64,000 nucleotides of DNA from NCBI GenBank assembly GCA_021816775.1, contig JAKAXA010000004.1:62001-126000 (forward strand), read 5' to 3'. The translations under genes and the position numbers were made by a program. Within the stretch, counting starts at the first letter, position 1, and each line of letters starts with the position of its first letter. This DNA is from Pseudomonadota bacterium. Its GTDB lineage: Bacteria > Pseudomonadota > Gammaproteobacteria > Steroidobacterales > Steroidobacteraceae. Of this stretch, positions 1 through 7,989 are shown piece by piece. Below the pieces are notes generated by a model. That model worked only from the letters and a program-made list of their open reading frames with translations, ran no database searches and was not told where the DNA came from.

Positions 1-1
1 C

Positions 2-760
2 CGCACCCGCCCCTATCTGCCTTCGAACCTGAAGGCGGGCAAGAGCATGGACCTGGTCATCATGCGCGAGGCCACCGAAGGCTTCTACCCCGACCGCAAC
101 ATGAGCCGCGGCTGGGGCGAGCTGATGCCCAGTCCCGACATGGCCCTCTCGGTGCGCAAGATCACGCGCCACTGCAGCGAGCGGATCGCACGCCGTGCCT
201 TCGAGCTCGCCATGAGCCGCCGCCGCAAGGTCACGGCCATCCACAAGGTGAACAGCTTTCATATGACCGATGGGCTGTTCCTGGAGTGCGCGCGGCGGAT
301 CGGCCAGGATTTCCCGCAGGTCGAGCTCGAGGACCTGCTGATCGATGCCGCCACGGCCCATCTGGTGCGCACTCCGGAGCGTTTCGATGTGCTGCTGGCC
401 GAGAACTTCTATGGCGACATCCTCTCCGACCTTGCGAGCGAGCTGTCCGGAAGTCTCGGCCTGGCCGGCTCGGTGATGGTGGGTGAGGAGCTGTGCTGCG
501 CGCAGGCGCAGCACGGCTCGGCGCCGGACATCGCGAATCAGGACCGCGCGAATCCGACCTCCATGATCCTCTCCGTGGCCATGCTCCTGGAGTGGATGGG
601 CGCGCATCACCGGAAGGAGGCCTTCCGTGACGCAGGCACCGCAATTCATGGGGCCGTCGAGGCCGTATTGGCCAACCCCGCGACCCGTACTGCCGACATC
701 GGCGGGCGCACCGGCACGCGGGCTTTCGCTGCGGCGGTCGTGGCCGCCCTTGAATGTTGA
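2..760 (+). CDS. isocitrate/isopropylmalate dehydrogenase family protein, 5'-truncated by window edge
   Basis: C-terminal about 252 residues of a decarboxylating beta-hydroxyacid dehydrogenase of the isocitrate/isopropylmalate/tartrate dehydrogenase family; the frame is open from base 2, so the start lies outside the window. Visible family signatures are the substrate-arginine segment REATEG, the catalytic lysine in TAIHKVN, the divalent-metal aspartates in GDILSDLAS and the nucleotide-binding HGSAPDIA followed by ANPTS. These fix the fold and NAD(P)/Mg-dependent chemistry, but the substrate (isocitrate, isopropylmalate, tartrate, homoisocitrate) cannot be decided because the N-terminal part is missing. 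It heads an apparent operon with a 42-aa ORF, an ABM-domain protein and a GntR regulator, more like a catabolic unit than leucine biosynthesis (no leuC/leuD nearby). Confidence 0.85.
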   Translation, partial: RTRPYLPSNLKAGKSMDLVIMREATEGFYPDRNMSRGWGELMPSPDMALSVRKITRHCSERIARRAFELAMSRRRKVTAIHKVNSFHMTDGLFLECARRIGQDFPQVELEDLLIDAATAHLVRTPERFDVLLAENFYGDILSDLASELSGSLGLAGSVMVGEELCCAQAQHGSAPDIANQDRANPTSMILSVAMLLEWMGAHHRKEAFRDAGTAIHGAVEAVLANPATRTADIGGRTGTRAFAAAVVAALEC

Positions 761-772
761 ACGGACGCCGCC

Positions 773-901
773 ATGCCGCTTCAGCCGTCGACGCGCGCGT
801 CCATCGCAGTACCGATTACGGACTACACAAGGCTCATGGGCATGCAGTCCGCGATCGGGTTGATCGTCACCAGGGCAAAGAGGATCGAGGTGTCTGAATG
901 A
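773..901 (+). CDS. small 42-aa ORF coupled to the ABM-domain gene
   Basis: This short reading frame starts with ATG 12 bases after the dehydrogenase stop, and its TGA overlaps the ATG of the next gene in an ATGA junction, the normal layout of translationally coupled genes. The product begins MPLQPSTRA and ends AKRIEVSE, with a mildly hydrophobic middle around TRLMGMQSAIGL. No family is recognised. It could be a genuine small protein, or the in-frame tail of a decayed larger gene retained because it couples translation of the following gene. Support comes only from gene spacing and overlap. Confidence 0.4.
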   Translation: MPLQPSTRASIAVPITDYTRLMGMQSAIGLIVTRAKRIEVSE

Positions 902-1197
902 TCGTCGAGGTTGCCGATTTCAAGGTCGCTCCCGAGTCACGCGGCGCGTTCTCCGAAGCCATCGCTCGCGCGGCGCGCACGGTACTGGCGAGCGCGGCCG
1001 GCTGCCGTGGCCACCGGATCCTCGCCTGCCGCGAATCCCCGGGGCGTTTCATCCTCATCGTCGAGTGGGACTCGCTCGAGGCGCACACGGCGGGGTTTCG
1101 CCAGTCGCCGGCATTCGCCGAATGGCGCGCCATCATCGGGCCGTTCTTCCAGCAAGCGCCGCACGTGGAGCACTTCGACGTGGTGGCCGCCACCTGA
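898..1197 (+). CDS. antibiotic biosynthesis monooxygenase (ABM) domain protein
   Basis: A 99-residue single-domain protein with the ABM ferredoxin-like layout: an N-terminal strand (MIVEVADFKV), a helix with the paired positions typical of YgiN-like dimers, the central GCRGHRIL strand, then RFILIVEWDS and a C-terminal helix around AFAEWRAIIGPFF. Small ABM proteins are dimeric and range from cofactor-free quinol or aromatic monooxygenases to proteins of unknown activity, so the reaction is not assignable. It begins in an ATGA overlap with the 42-aa ORF and sits between the dehydrogenase and the GntR regulator, suggesting co-transcription and a role in the same catabolic unit. Confidence 0.8.
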   Translation: MIVEVADFKVAPESRGAFSEAIARAARTVLASAAGCRGHRILACRESPGRFILIVEWDSLEAHTAGFRQSPAFAEWRAIIGPFFQQAPHVEHFDVVAAT

Positions 1198-1208
1198 GGC
1201 GGCGCATC

Positions 1209-2120
1209 ATGCCGGACAGCCATCGATCGACCCGAGGTCTCGGCGAACGGCTCGCCGGCCAGATCGAGCAGCTGATCGCGCAGGAAGCGATGGCGCCGGG
1301 CACTGCCTTGGTCGAGCGCACTCTCGCCGCGCGCCTCATGGTGTCGCGTTCCCCCGTCCGTGACGCGCTGCGGCAACTCGCCAAACGAGGCACGGTTGGC
1401 CCGCGACCGGACGGTGGTTATATCGTCCGCAGGCGTCCCGACAGCTCGCTGTTTACGCGGAGCCTCGCGAGCGACTCGCCGGGGGAGTCGACTTACTTTG
1501 AGATCGCGGAGGACCGGCTGGCCGGCCACCTGCCCGAGCGTGTGTCCGAAAGCCTTCTCATGCGCCGCTACGGACTGACCCGCAACCGACTGGGCTCGAT
1601 CCTGCGTCGCATCGTCAATGAGGGATGGATCGAGCGTCTGCCGGGCCATGGATGGCAGTTCCTGCCGATACTGACCTCCGACGAGACGTACGACCAGGCC
1701 TACCGCTTCCGCATCCTGATCGAGCCGGCGGCCCTGCATGAGCCGCGCTTCAGGCTCGATGCGGCGGCGCTGCACCAATGCCTGGCGGAACAGCAGGCCC
1801 TGATCGACGGCGCGGTGCAGTGGGCCTCCCCAGCTCAACTGTTCGACGCCAACACACGTCTTCACGAGACGATCACCGCCTGTTGCGGCAACGTCTTCAT
1901 CGTCGAGTCCCTGAAGCGGATCAATCGACTGCGCCGGCTGATGGAGTACCGGAAGACGGTTGACCGTGACGCCGCCGCCCGTCGCTGCCGGGAGCATAAG
2001 ACTCTCATCGAGCTGCTGCTCTGCGGCCAGCGCAAGGCCGCGGCGGATTTCATCCGACTGCATCTGCGCGAGGCCGCGCGCGACAAAGCCATGGGCCACG
2101 CCCCCGCACTGGATGACTGA
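1209..2120 (+). CDS. GntR-family (FadR/FCD) transcriptional regulator with a second winged-helix region
   Basis: A 303-residue regulator. Residues about 10-75 form a GntR winged helix (LAARLMVSRSPVRDALRQLA is the recognition region). Residues about 95-155 look like a second winged-helix unit (MRRYGLTRNRLGSILRRI then GWIERLPGHGW). Residues about 160-295 form an FCD ligand-binding bundle with its metal-type acid/histidine set (D213, H219, H263, H285). Ordinary FadR-group proteins of 220-250 residues have one DNA-binding domain, so the extra block explains the length. The ATG at 1209 is chosen because upstream in-frame sequence overlaps the ABM gene in another frame. It is 11 bases downstream of the ABM gene and probably controls this operon in response to a small carboxylate (inference). 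Confidence 0.85.
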   Translation: MPDSHRSTRGLGERLAGQIEQLIAQEAMAPGTALVERTLAARLMVSRSPVRDALRQLAKRGTVGPRPDGGYIVRRRPDSSLFTRSLASDSPGESTYFEIAEDRLAGHLPERVSESLLMRRYGLTRNRLGSILRRIVNEGWIERLPGHGWQFLPILTSDETYDQAYRFRILIEPAALHEPRFRLDAAALHQCLAEQQALIDGAVQWASPAQLFDANTRLHETITACCGNVFIVESLKRINRLRRLMEYRKTVDRDAAARRCREHKTLIELLLCGQRKAAADFIRLHLREAARDKAMGHAPALDD

Positions 2121-2886
2121 GCGATCGGGGCCTTCACCAGGAGCCGTCCCTGCCGAAGACTCGCAGCCCGCCGAGGCCGTACACCCGCTAGCGCTCCGCA
2201 GACCCCCGATCAGTCTTCTGCCTGTGCCACGGGGTGAGAGGCCGTCCGTTCGCGGGCCGGTGGCGGGCCGATGCTTCGAATTCCCTAATGGTCGCGGCGC
2301 AGCGCGGGCTGACCTGTGATTTTGTCTGCGCGACCACAAGCCCAGTCAGCGAGGGCGTCAGGAACCTGCCACGAAATAAGGCACGGCCGAAGCGCCTGAG
2401 TGAGCGATCGCGAATGTGAAAGACCCGCACCGAGTTACGACGGTTACGCACGTGACCGCCGCTCTCGCAGACAGTGCAGGATCGTACCCGATGGGGAATG
2501 CTGCTGCGACTGCGCCTGCGCGGCACAGTGAAGGGCGACAGGCGGGAAGGTCACCTGTGAGGGTGAGTCATTGGGTACGGGGCGCGATTCGCACGAACCG
2601 CCGGGTCCCTGGATGCGTCCGTGGGCCGCGAAAGGGAACGTACAGTCCCACACGGTCATATGGTTTCCGCAGCGGCCGCATGAACCGCCTCTATAGTCCG
2701 CTGCCGCGCATCGGGGCATTGCGGGCACAGTTTCGGCAGAGGGTCGACATGACCCGCCGCTGCCCTCGACAAGCCGGCGTAGCGGCGCAATACCCCGGAC
2801 CTTCGCGAGAGAATATCGCTCGATTGCTTTACGTGCATGATCGGCGCAGAGTGTTTCTGTCTTCGCGGCCACCCGGATGCATGCGG
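2121..2886. other. 766-base stretch without a recognisable gene
   Basis: Open frames exist on both strands but encode low-complexity, arginine- and cysteine-rich sequences with no family features, typical of GC-rich shadows. No tRNA, clear hairpin terminator or insertion-sequence end was recognised. It is the first long gap of the low-density 0-13.4 kb region. Confidence 0.5.
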
Positions 2887-3373
2887 ATGAGCGCACCGAT
2901 GAGCAGCCACCCAATCGAGCAACGGCCGATTCATATGGCACTTGGAGCCACCGCTGCAGTCGAACCGGAATTCATCGGCTCGATGGATCGGTACGGGGCC
3001 TTCGTTGAGTGCCATCGGCCTGACGGTGCCGAAGGCCGTTTGGTCAGCCAATTTAGTTCCGACAAGCCTTGGGCCATGCGGGAGATACATCCTGCCGCCT
3101 GTGAGGTGACCCTGTATAGCGCGGGCCGTATCACCTTGCATCAGGAGCATGCCGACGGCACGCACGGCGGCGTTAGCATCGGACCCCGGAAAATACGCGA
3201 TCAACGCACCCGGCACGTGGCACACTGCGGATGTTCAAAGCAACGCAACCGCAGTATTCATCCCTGCCGGTTTTGCCACGCCGCATCGGCCGCGTGCGGT
3301 GGGAGACACCGACGGCTGCCAAGTTACCGCTGTGTGCCCGCAACCTTCACGAGCAGGCGGCGCCGGCCCGTAG
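2887..3373 (+). pseudogene. frameshifted cupin-domain protein
   Basis: Two frames together spell one small cupin. The first (ATG at 2887, 2899 also possible) gives RPIHMALGATAAVEPEF, AEGRLVSQFSSDKPW and the cupin strand AGRITLHQEHADGTHG ending VSIGP. The second, one base further on, continues with DPGKYAINAPGTWHTADV and AVFIPAGFATPHRPR, the second half of the same cupin fold. The switch falls at a run of four C at 3184-3187, so removing one C restores a continuous protein. The segment EIHPAACEV also deviates from the usual HPxGDEV of this family, hinting at real decay rather than only a read error. The function of the intact family is not known to me. Confidence 0.75.
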
Positions 3374-3406
3374 GCGGCGCTGGCCGATGAGGTCGGAAAG
3401 AGCCGA

Positions 3407-3901
3407 ATGAGCAGAGATTTTCACAGTATTGCATCAAGCAAATGGCTGGGCCTCGCGACGTTTGTTGCCGTGTGCCTTGCGATCGCTGCATTTGGTGGTG
3501 CGGTGACTGCGACGAGCGTGGGGACTTGGTATCAGACCCTGACCAAACCACAGTTCACTCCGCCCGACTGGCTGTTCGCTCCCGTCTGGACCCTGCTTTA
3601 CATCGCGATCGCTGTGGCGGGCTGGCGAGTGTGGATGGCACGGGGACGTGCCGGCACGCGCGGCGCGATGGCTGCCTATTCGGCGCAGCTCGCTTTAAAT
3701 CTTGCGTGGTCATTTGTCTTCTTCGGCTATCACATGATCGGGGCCGCCTTCGCTGAAATCCTCATGCTCCTCGCCGCAATCATTTTCAACGCCGTACTGT
3801 TCTGGCGTATCGACCGCACCGCCGCATGGCTACTAGCCCCATACGCCGCGTGGGTCGCGTTCGCCAGCATTCTCAACTTGGCGTTGTGGCGATTGAACTG
3901 A
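3407..3901 (+). CDS. tspO: TspO/MBR family membrane protein
   Basis: A 164-residue five-helix membrane protein of the TspO (peripheral benzodiazepine receptor) family. The hallmark WYQTLTKPQFTPPDWLFAPVW between helices 1 and 2 is intact, followed by LLYIAIAVAGWRVW, a tract NLAWSFVFFGYHMIG and a C-terminal helix ending LNLALWRLN. Bacterial TspO binds porphyrins and tetrapyrrole intermediates and is linked to oxygen, light and stress responses. The gene stands alone, behind the broken cupin gene and ahead of a non-coding stretch; no carotenoid or photosynthesis genes are present here. Confidence 0.93.
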   Translation: MSRDFHSIASSKWLGLATFVAVCLAIAAFGGAVTATSVGTWYQTLTKPQFTPPDWLFAPVWTLLYIAIAVAGWRVWMARGRAGTRGAMAAYSAQLALNLAWSFVFFGYHMIGAAFAEILMLLAAIIFNAVLFWRIDRTAAWLLAPYAAWVAFASILNLALWRLN

Positions 3902-4221
3902 GGCCTGCCAATGAAGGAGCCGAGCAATGGCTGGCCTTCTTCAAGGATCTCGAGGGCCGCACCGAAATCAACCCGGCAGTGAAGTTGCGCACAATGCCCC
4001 CGCGAGGTTCGTCGCTCAGCGTGACAATGACAGGGGCAGCGAGTCAAACGGCCGCTGAGATGCCGATTACCTTCACCGACGCTGCTCCCACCTGCAGCAC
4101 GATGTGCAACGGATCGTTTGCGCCTTCGGCAATGAAGAGATTCCCGTCAATTGAACGCAGTTGCGACACTCCGGGGCGCAGCCGCCCCGGCCGGACCCGG
4201 ACACTTGGAGGGCAACGCCTC

Positions 4222-4703
4222 ATGAAACACATTGCGATTCGCTCCTCGTATCGGTCGCGGCCTCCACCCTGGCAGCCGCCGCCCCCGCGCACGCCGCGCC
4301 GCTTACTTCCGAGCAGGCCATCCGACCAATTCTGGCGCAGATGATGCGCGCCGCTGCAGCCCACGATACCGGCCATTTCATGGCGCCCTTCCTGCATGCC
4401 ACGAGCCTGGTGTTCGTATTCGATGGCAGATTCATCCACGGTTGGAACACCCTGTACAGGCAACAGCTGAAATCGTGGCAGCACGGCAAGAGTGACGTTC
4501 GCTATCGCATGGAGTATCCGGTGGAATTCATGCCTCTCGCCCCGGGCGTCGAAGTCACGACGCTGCGACTGAACGCTCGCCGCGTCCTGTCAAACAGGAC
4601 AGTCAGCACCAGCGCGATCGTCGTGACTTACATCTGGCGGAGATTGCCCGAAGGCTGGCGGATCGTTTACGGCCACGAGTCCTGGGTGAACCCGCCCCAC
4701 TGA
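4222..4703 (+). CDS. exported NTF2/SnoaL-like protein, signal peptide out of frame by one base
   Basis: The mature domain (QAIRPILAQMMRAAAAHD, FVFDGRFIHGWNTL, then SAIVVTYIWRRLPEGWRIVYGHESW) has the cone-shaped NTF2/SnoaL (DUF4440-type) pattern of a small secreted or periplasmic protein. The in-frame upstream sequence is not protein-like until LLVSVAASTLAAAAPAHA, the hydrophobic core and AxA cleavage site of a signal peptide. The expected start, ATG at 4222 with a GGAGG site 9-10 bases upstream, encodes MKHIAI in a different frame. One base missing near 4239 would join them. An intact-frame start at 4161 exists but gives an implausible N terminus. The function of the domain is unknown; it has no operon partner. 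Confidence 0.6.
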
Positions 4704-4773
4704 TGGATGAACGTGCAGACTCCCCCCGGGGGGACGTGCATCGCAGCATCGCACGCCCGCCGTTCGCTACGCT

Positions 4774-5046
4774 TCATGGAGTCTGTACACGGCTTGAAGC
4801 ATCTGCCAGCTCGTGCTTCAGGCATCCATGGAACGCCACCACCGGCGCGCGGCTCAATGGCTCGGGCAGCGCGGCGAGGTAATGGCCCATTCCGCTCGGA
4901 ACGCGCAGTTTGAACGGCCTGAGGAGGTGCCCGGCGGCGGGGTCATCGCCGACGATCACGCTCTGGCCCAGCGCAACACCCTGCCCGGCCACCGCCGCCT
5001 GCATCAGCAAAACGTTGTCGCTGAACTGCGCCCCGGGTGGTATTGC
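4774..5046 (-). pseudogene. C-terminal remnant of a LysR-type (GcvA-like) regulator
   Basis: Reading the minus strand gives PPGAQFSDNVLLMQAAVAGQ followed by GVALGQSVIVGDDPAAGHLLRPF and PSGMGHYLAA, the characteristic last third of the LysR effector domain of GcvA/AmpR-like regulators (FSD..L.LQAA..GQGVALG). The winged-helix N terminus and the first effector subdomain are absent upstream, where only unrelated non-coding sequence follows. The fragment therefore cannot bind DNA and is read as a decayed gene. An in-frame ATG at 5010 would produce a 78-residue stub, but expression is doubtful. Confidence 0.65.
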
Positions 5047-5477
5047 GATTCTCGAAGCGCCCCTATGGTCCCGACTACGATTCGGGACACTTGAAAGCCC
5101 GCAAGCCCGTCCACCCCTGAGGTGAGCACGATACCACGATCAACTCGGCGTGGCGTCGTGTCCGGGATCAGGTCCTCCCGTTCGTCGCGTTTCTCGTGTG
5201 GTGCGCCGGGTCACTTACACCACCACTGCAATTGAGCGCGCATCCAGGAAGTCGGCCTGCCTTCCCTCCTCAGCGCCCGAGCCCGCGGCGAGCGCCGCTG
5301 CGGCAAACTTTGAGTGTCGACTGCTTCCGCAATCTGTCAAATTGTCTCAATTTAGCCGCGAAGCTGCTCAGTCGGGGCCCCGACTCCCGCCTCCCGCGTT
5401 GCGCTTGCGTGCGATAACGTACAGACCACCACACCCTATCGGCACATGCTGCGCTACCTCCTGGATCGTGCAGCCGA
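5047..5477. other. intergenic region upstream of the PAS-GGDEF gene
   Basis: About 430 bases without a supported gene. It contains one copy of the recurring 20-bp palindrome (5406-5425), 52 bases before the PAS-GGDEF start codon, where an operator would be expected. Nothing else was recognised. Confidence 0.5.
5406..5425. promoter_or_regulatory. 20-bp palindromic site, copy 1
   Basis: TGCGTGCGATAACGTACAGA matches the near-perfect copy at 8285-8304 at 17 of 20 positions, including the central TAACG and the right arm CGTACAGA. It lies 52 bases upstream of the PAS-GGDEF start. A palindrome of this size suggests a dimeric repressor of TetR or GntR type; the factor is unknown. Confidence 0.4.
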
Positions 5478-6434
5478 ATGCGACCGATCGATTCACAGAT
5501 TCATCACACCACGACCGATGCGGCCCAGCTGACTCTGGATTCGATCGGCGACGGGGTGATCAGCATCGACGTCGACGGCAAGATCACCTACCTCAACCCG
5601 GCCGCCGAGCGCATGACCGGCTGGTTGCGCCAGGCGGCGTACGGTCGGTCTCATCTGGAAGTCCTGCGCATCATTGATGGCGATACCCGCGCACCGGCGC
5701 TCAATCCACTCACCATGGCGATCTTGCACAATAAGACCGCGACGCTGAGTGCGAACAGCGTTCTGATTCGCCGCGATGGCCAGGAGACAGCCATCGAGGA
5801 CACGGCGGCACCCATTCGCGATGACAAGGGCACCCTGTGCGGCGCAGTAATCGTCTTCCACGATGTCAGCACGACACGCGCGCGATCTCAGGAGATGGTA
5901 TATAGGGCCCAGCACGACACGCTTACCGAACTACCCAACCGCTTGCTGCTCACCGAGCGGCTCACACAGGCGATGTCGTTCGCCCGACGTCACCGCACAT
6001 TGCTCGCGCTACTGTTCCTGGACGTGGACCGGTTCAAGCGAATCAACGACTCTCTGGGTCACGCAATTGGCGATCAATTGTTGCAATCCATGGCACATCG
6101 GATGACTGCCTGCGTGCGTGAATCAGATACGGTGAGCCGCCATGGAGGCGATGAGTTCATCGTCCTGCTGCCGGAGGTAGCGCATGTCATAGATGCAACA
6201 GTGTGTGCGGAAAGCCTGCTTGCGTCCCTGCGCCGCCCACACCAGCTCGGGAAAATGGAGCTGCGGATCACGGTGAGCATCGGAATCGCCGTCTACCCGA
6301 CTGACGGTGCCGACGCTGATACGGTATTGCGTCACGCCGACATTGCCATGCTCAACGCGAAGATGCGTGGTGGGGCGCAATATCAACTGTTCACTTCGCA
6401 TATGAGCAACCGCGTCGCGAAAGCGCTCCCCTGA
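5478..6434 (+). CDS. PAS-GGDEF diguanylate cyclase, ending in an EAL-type linker
   Basis: A 318-residue soluble sensor. A PAS domain at about 15-130 (DSIGDGVISIDVDGKITYLN, FHDVSTTRAR) is followed by a GGDEF domain at about 145-305. The active-site loop is HGGDEF (G223-F227) and the product-inhibition I-site RESD is five residues upstream (214-217), so c-di-GMP synthesis with feedback control is expected. The last residues, YQLFTSHMSNRV, resemble the linker that normally leads into an EAL domain, but the frame stops and no EAL sequence was found downstream; it may be a truncated GGDEF-EAL protein. No membrane segment is present. A palindromic site lies just upstream. Confidence 0.88.
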   Translation: MRPIDSQIHHTTTDAAQLTLDSIGDGVISIDVDGKITYLNPAAERMTGWLRQAAYGRSHLEVLRIIDGDTRAPALNPLTMAILHNKTATLSANSVLIRRDGQETAIEDTAAPIRDDKGTLCGAVIVFHDVSTTRARSQEMVYRAQHDTLTELPNRLLLTERLTQAMSFARRHRTLLALLFLDVDRFKRINDSLGHAIGDQLLQSMAHRMTACVRESDTVSRHGGDEFIVLLPEVAHVIDATVCAESLLASLRRPHQLGKMELRITVSIGIAVYPTDGADADTVLRHADIAMLNAKMRGGAQYQLFTSHMSNRVAKALP

Positions 6435-7205
6435 CTCAGCGACCGGTCAGCGCTCCTTCCCGACCCGGCCCAAGCCGAATTCTCCCCTCCATCGCGATCG
6501 AGAGTTCAATCGAGCCTGTCGACGGTGCGCCTCGGGTCGCTCCAGCTCCTGCGCAACTGTCATCCCATCAGGCTCATCGAGCGCTCGGCTCATTCGTCCA
6601 GAAGCAGCTGTGAAATGCCTTCTTCAGCCTCCTCTCGAGCCTCTTTGATGCGCGCAGGACGACAAGCTGGGGCCGCAAGCATTCGCAACCGTGCACTTTG
6701 CTGCCGTCCCAGGTTCCGGTGTCCCTCTATTACGCGTCCGGTGCGTGAAATTCCGCTCGCCGACGCCACAACCCGAAATTCCCGCCTGAGAGCTCCCATG
6801 GCGCGGTTCTGCGACGCTCAGTTCTGACAAGAGTTGAGGAGCCGCCAAGTTGTTGATTTGAAACGAGTGGGTGTCTTGCATTGCGCCGCTCCGCGGTGAC
6901 CGGCTGCGCCAAGCCCCGCGCTCTTCGTGCCTGCCAAGCTCCATGAGCACGCAGCCCGGAGCCGCCCGCCCCTGTTCCGTCCGCCAGGGGGGCCGCGTCA
7001 GTATCCTGATCGTCTACTTAAGGGTTGTCTGGCTGGCCGCCTGAACCGCCCCAGGCAACGCTTCTCCGACGCCCTCACGTGCGCCCGCGCATGACCCTGG
7101 GCCGGTATCCGTTGCGGCTTCTTCTTCGCCGTCGCTTTGCACCACCGACCCGATGCCGACCTCCGGGCGCCGCATCCCGTCCAAACCCACGAAGACCCTC
7201 TCGTT
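6435..7205. other. 771-base stretch without a recognisable gene
   Basis: No EAL-domain sequence follows the truncated GGDEF gene, and the open frames on both strands have no family features. One short minus-strand tail (RIKEAREEAEEG, around 6590-6650) looks protein-like but has no credible start or partner. Confidence 0.45.
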
Positions 7206-7661
7206 CTATGTCAGCCTGGTGATGGTGAACTTGCCGAAGCTGATGCCAAGGTCGATGCCTTGACTCGAACCTGATAGCGCAAGCGAGACCGTACCCTTGG
7301 TCAGAACCTGCACGGAGCCTGATTTGCGCAAGCCAGCGTTGGCCTCACCTTGTGCGTACGAGCCCAGAACATCGTCAATGGAATGCACGTCGGTGAACGT
7401 GCCAACGCCATTATTGACGCGTGACTTGCCCGCCGTGAGGCCAACGGATGCCGCGGCACTCCTCACGCGCATAGAAGTTCCATTTGCGCAGCTGACCACG
7501 CCGGCGCCCTTCATCTGTTGGTAAATCGCCGACCAACTCGTGGTGTTGAATCGCATCTTGCATTCAATTGTCCTTCCGGCGGCGAATGCGTGACTCGGAA
7601 TCATCGCGCTGACGGCGAATACGCTCGCCAGGCTCAATATCGCCAAATAGCGTTTTATCAT
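7206..7661 (-). CDS. conserved-looking exported protein of unknown function
   Basis: A 151-residue protein beginning MIKRYLAILSLASVFAVSAM with a classical Sec signal peptide cleaved near SHAFAAG. The start at 7661 is preceded by a GGAGAG ribosome site. The mature part is small and glycine- and serine-rich, with one cysteine pair (TIECKM and VVSCANG) likely to form a disulfide, and repeated SIDDVLGSYAQGEANAG and LGISFGKFTITRL segments suggesting a beta-rich periplasmic fold. I do not recognise the family with confidence. It is flanked by gene-poor DNA and has no operon partner. Confidence 0.7.
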   Translation of the reverse strand: MIKRYLAILSLASVFAVSAMIPSHAFAAGRTIECKMRFNTTSWSAIYQQMKGAGVVSCANGTSMRVRSAAASVGLTAGKSRVNNGVGTFTDVHSIDDVLGSYAQGEANAGLRKSGSVQVLTKGTVSLALSGSSQGIDLGISFGKFTITRLT

Positions 7662-7788
7662 GGTCCGCTCTCCGGATAGTGGCGACAACGCCCCCATGGG
7701 GGAGCTGCAGAATGCGCAGAAGAGCCCAGGCGCTCTCAAGCCACGCGCAGATTACCTCGGTCGAACCGGCTGAACGTTGGCGTCCAAC

Positions 7789-7989
7789 TCAACGGACACC
7801 CGTCGGAGGCGTTCCTTTGTCCAAGGACTCTCTGCCTTCATTCTGCATGCCACCGCGAGACTGTTCCTGTTCCCCAGATTCCCGCTGATCTCTCTTCCCA
7901 GGAATCCCCGGCGCAACTTCGGTCTTTTCCCCGCACTCCCGTTCCGACTTGTCTGCTTCACCCGAGTTCTGCGCACTCTTTGAATTCAT
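7789..7989 (-). CDS. possible small hydrophilic protein
   Basis: This 66-residue frame starts MNSKSAQNSGEADKSE and is dominated by E, G, K, Q, R and S, ending in RESLDKGTPPTGVR. The composition resembles short disordered stress proteins rather than a GC-rich shadow, which would normally be full of R, A and P. Against it, the only purine-rich sequence upstream (AGTGAG) touches the ATG, too close for a good ribosome site, and no family is recognised. Weakly supported. Confidence 0.3.
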   Translation of the reverse strand: MNSKSAQNSGEADKSERECGEKTEVAPGIPGKRDQRESGEQEQSRGGMQNEGRESLDKGTPPTGVR

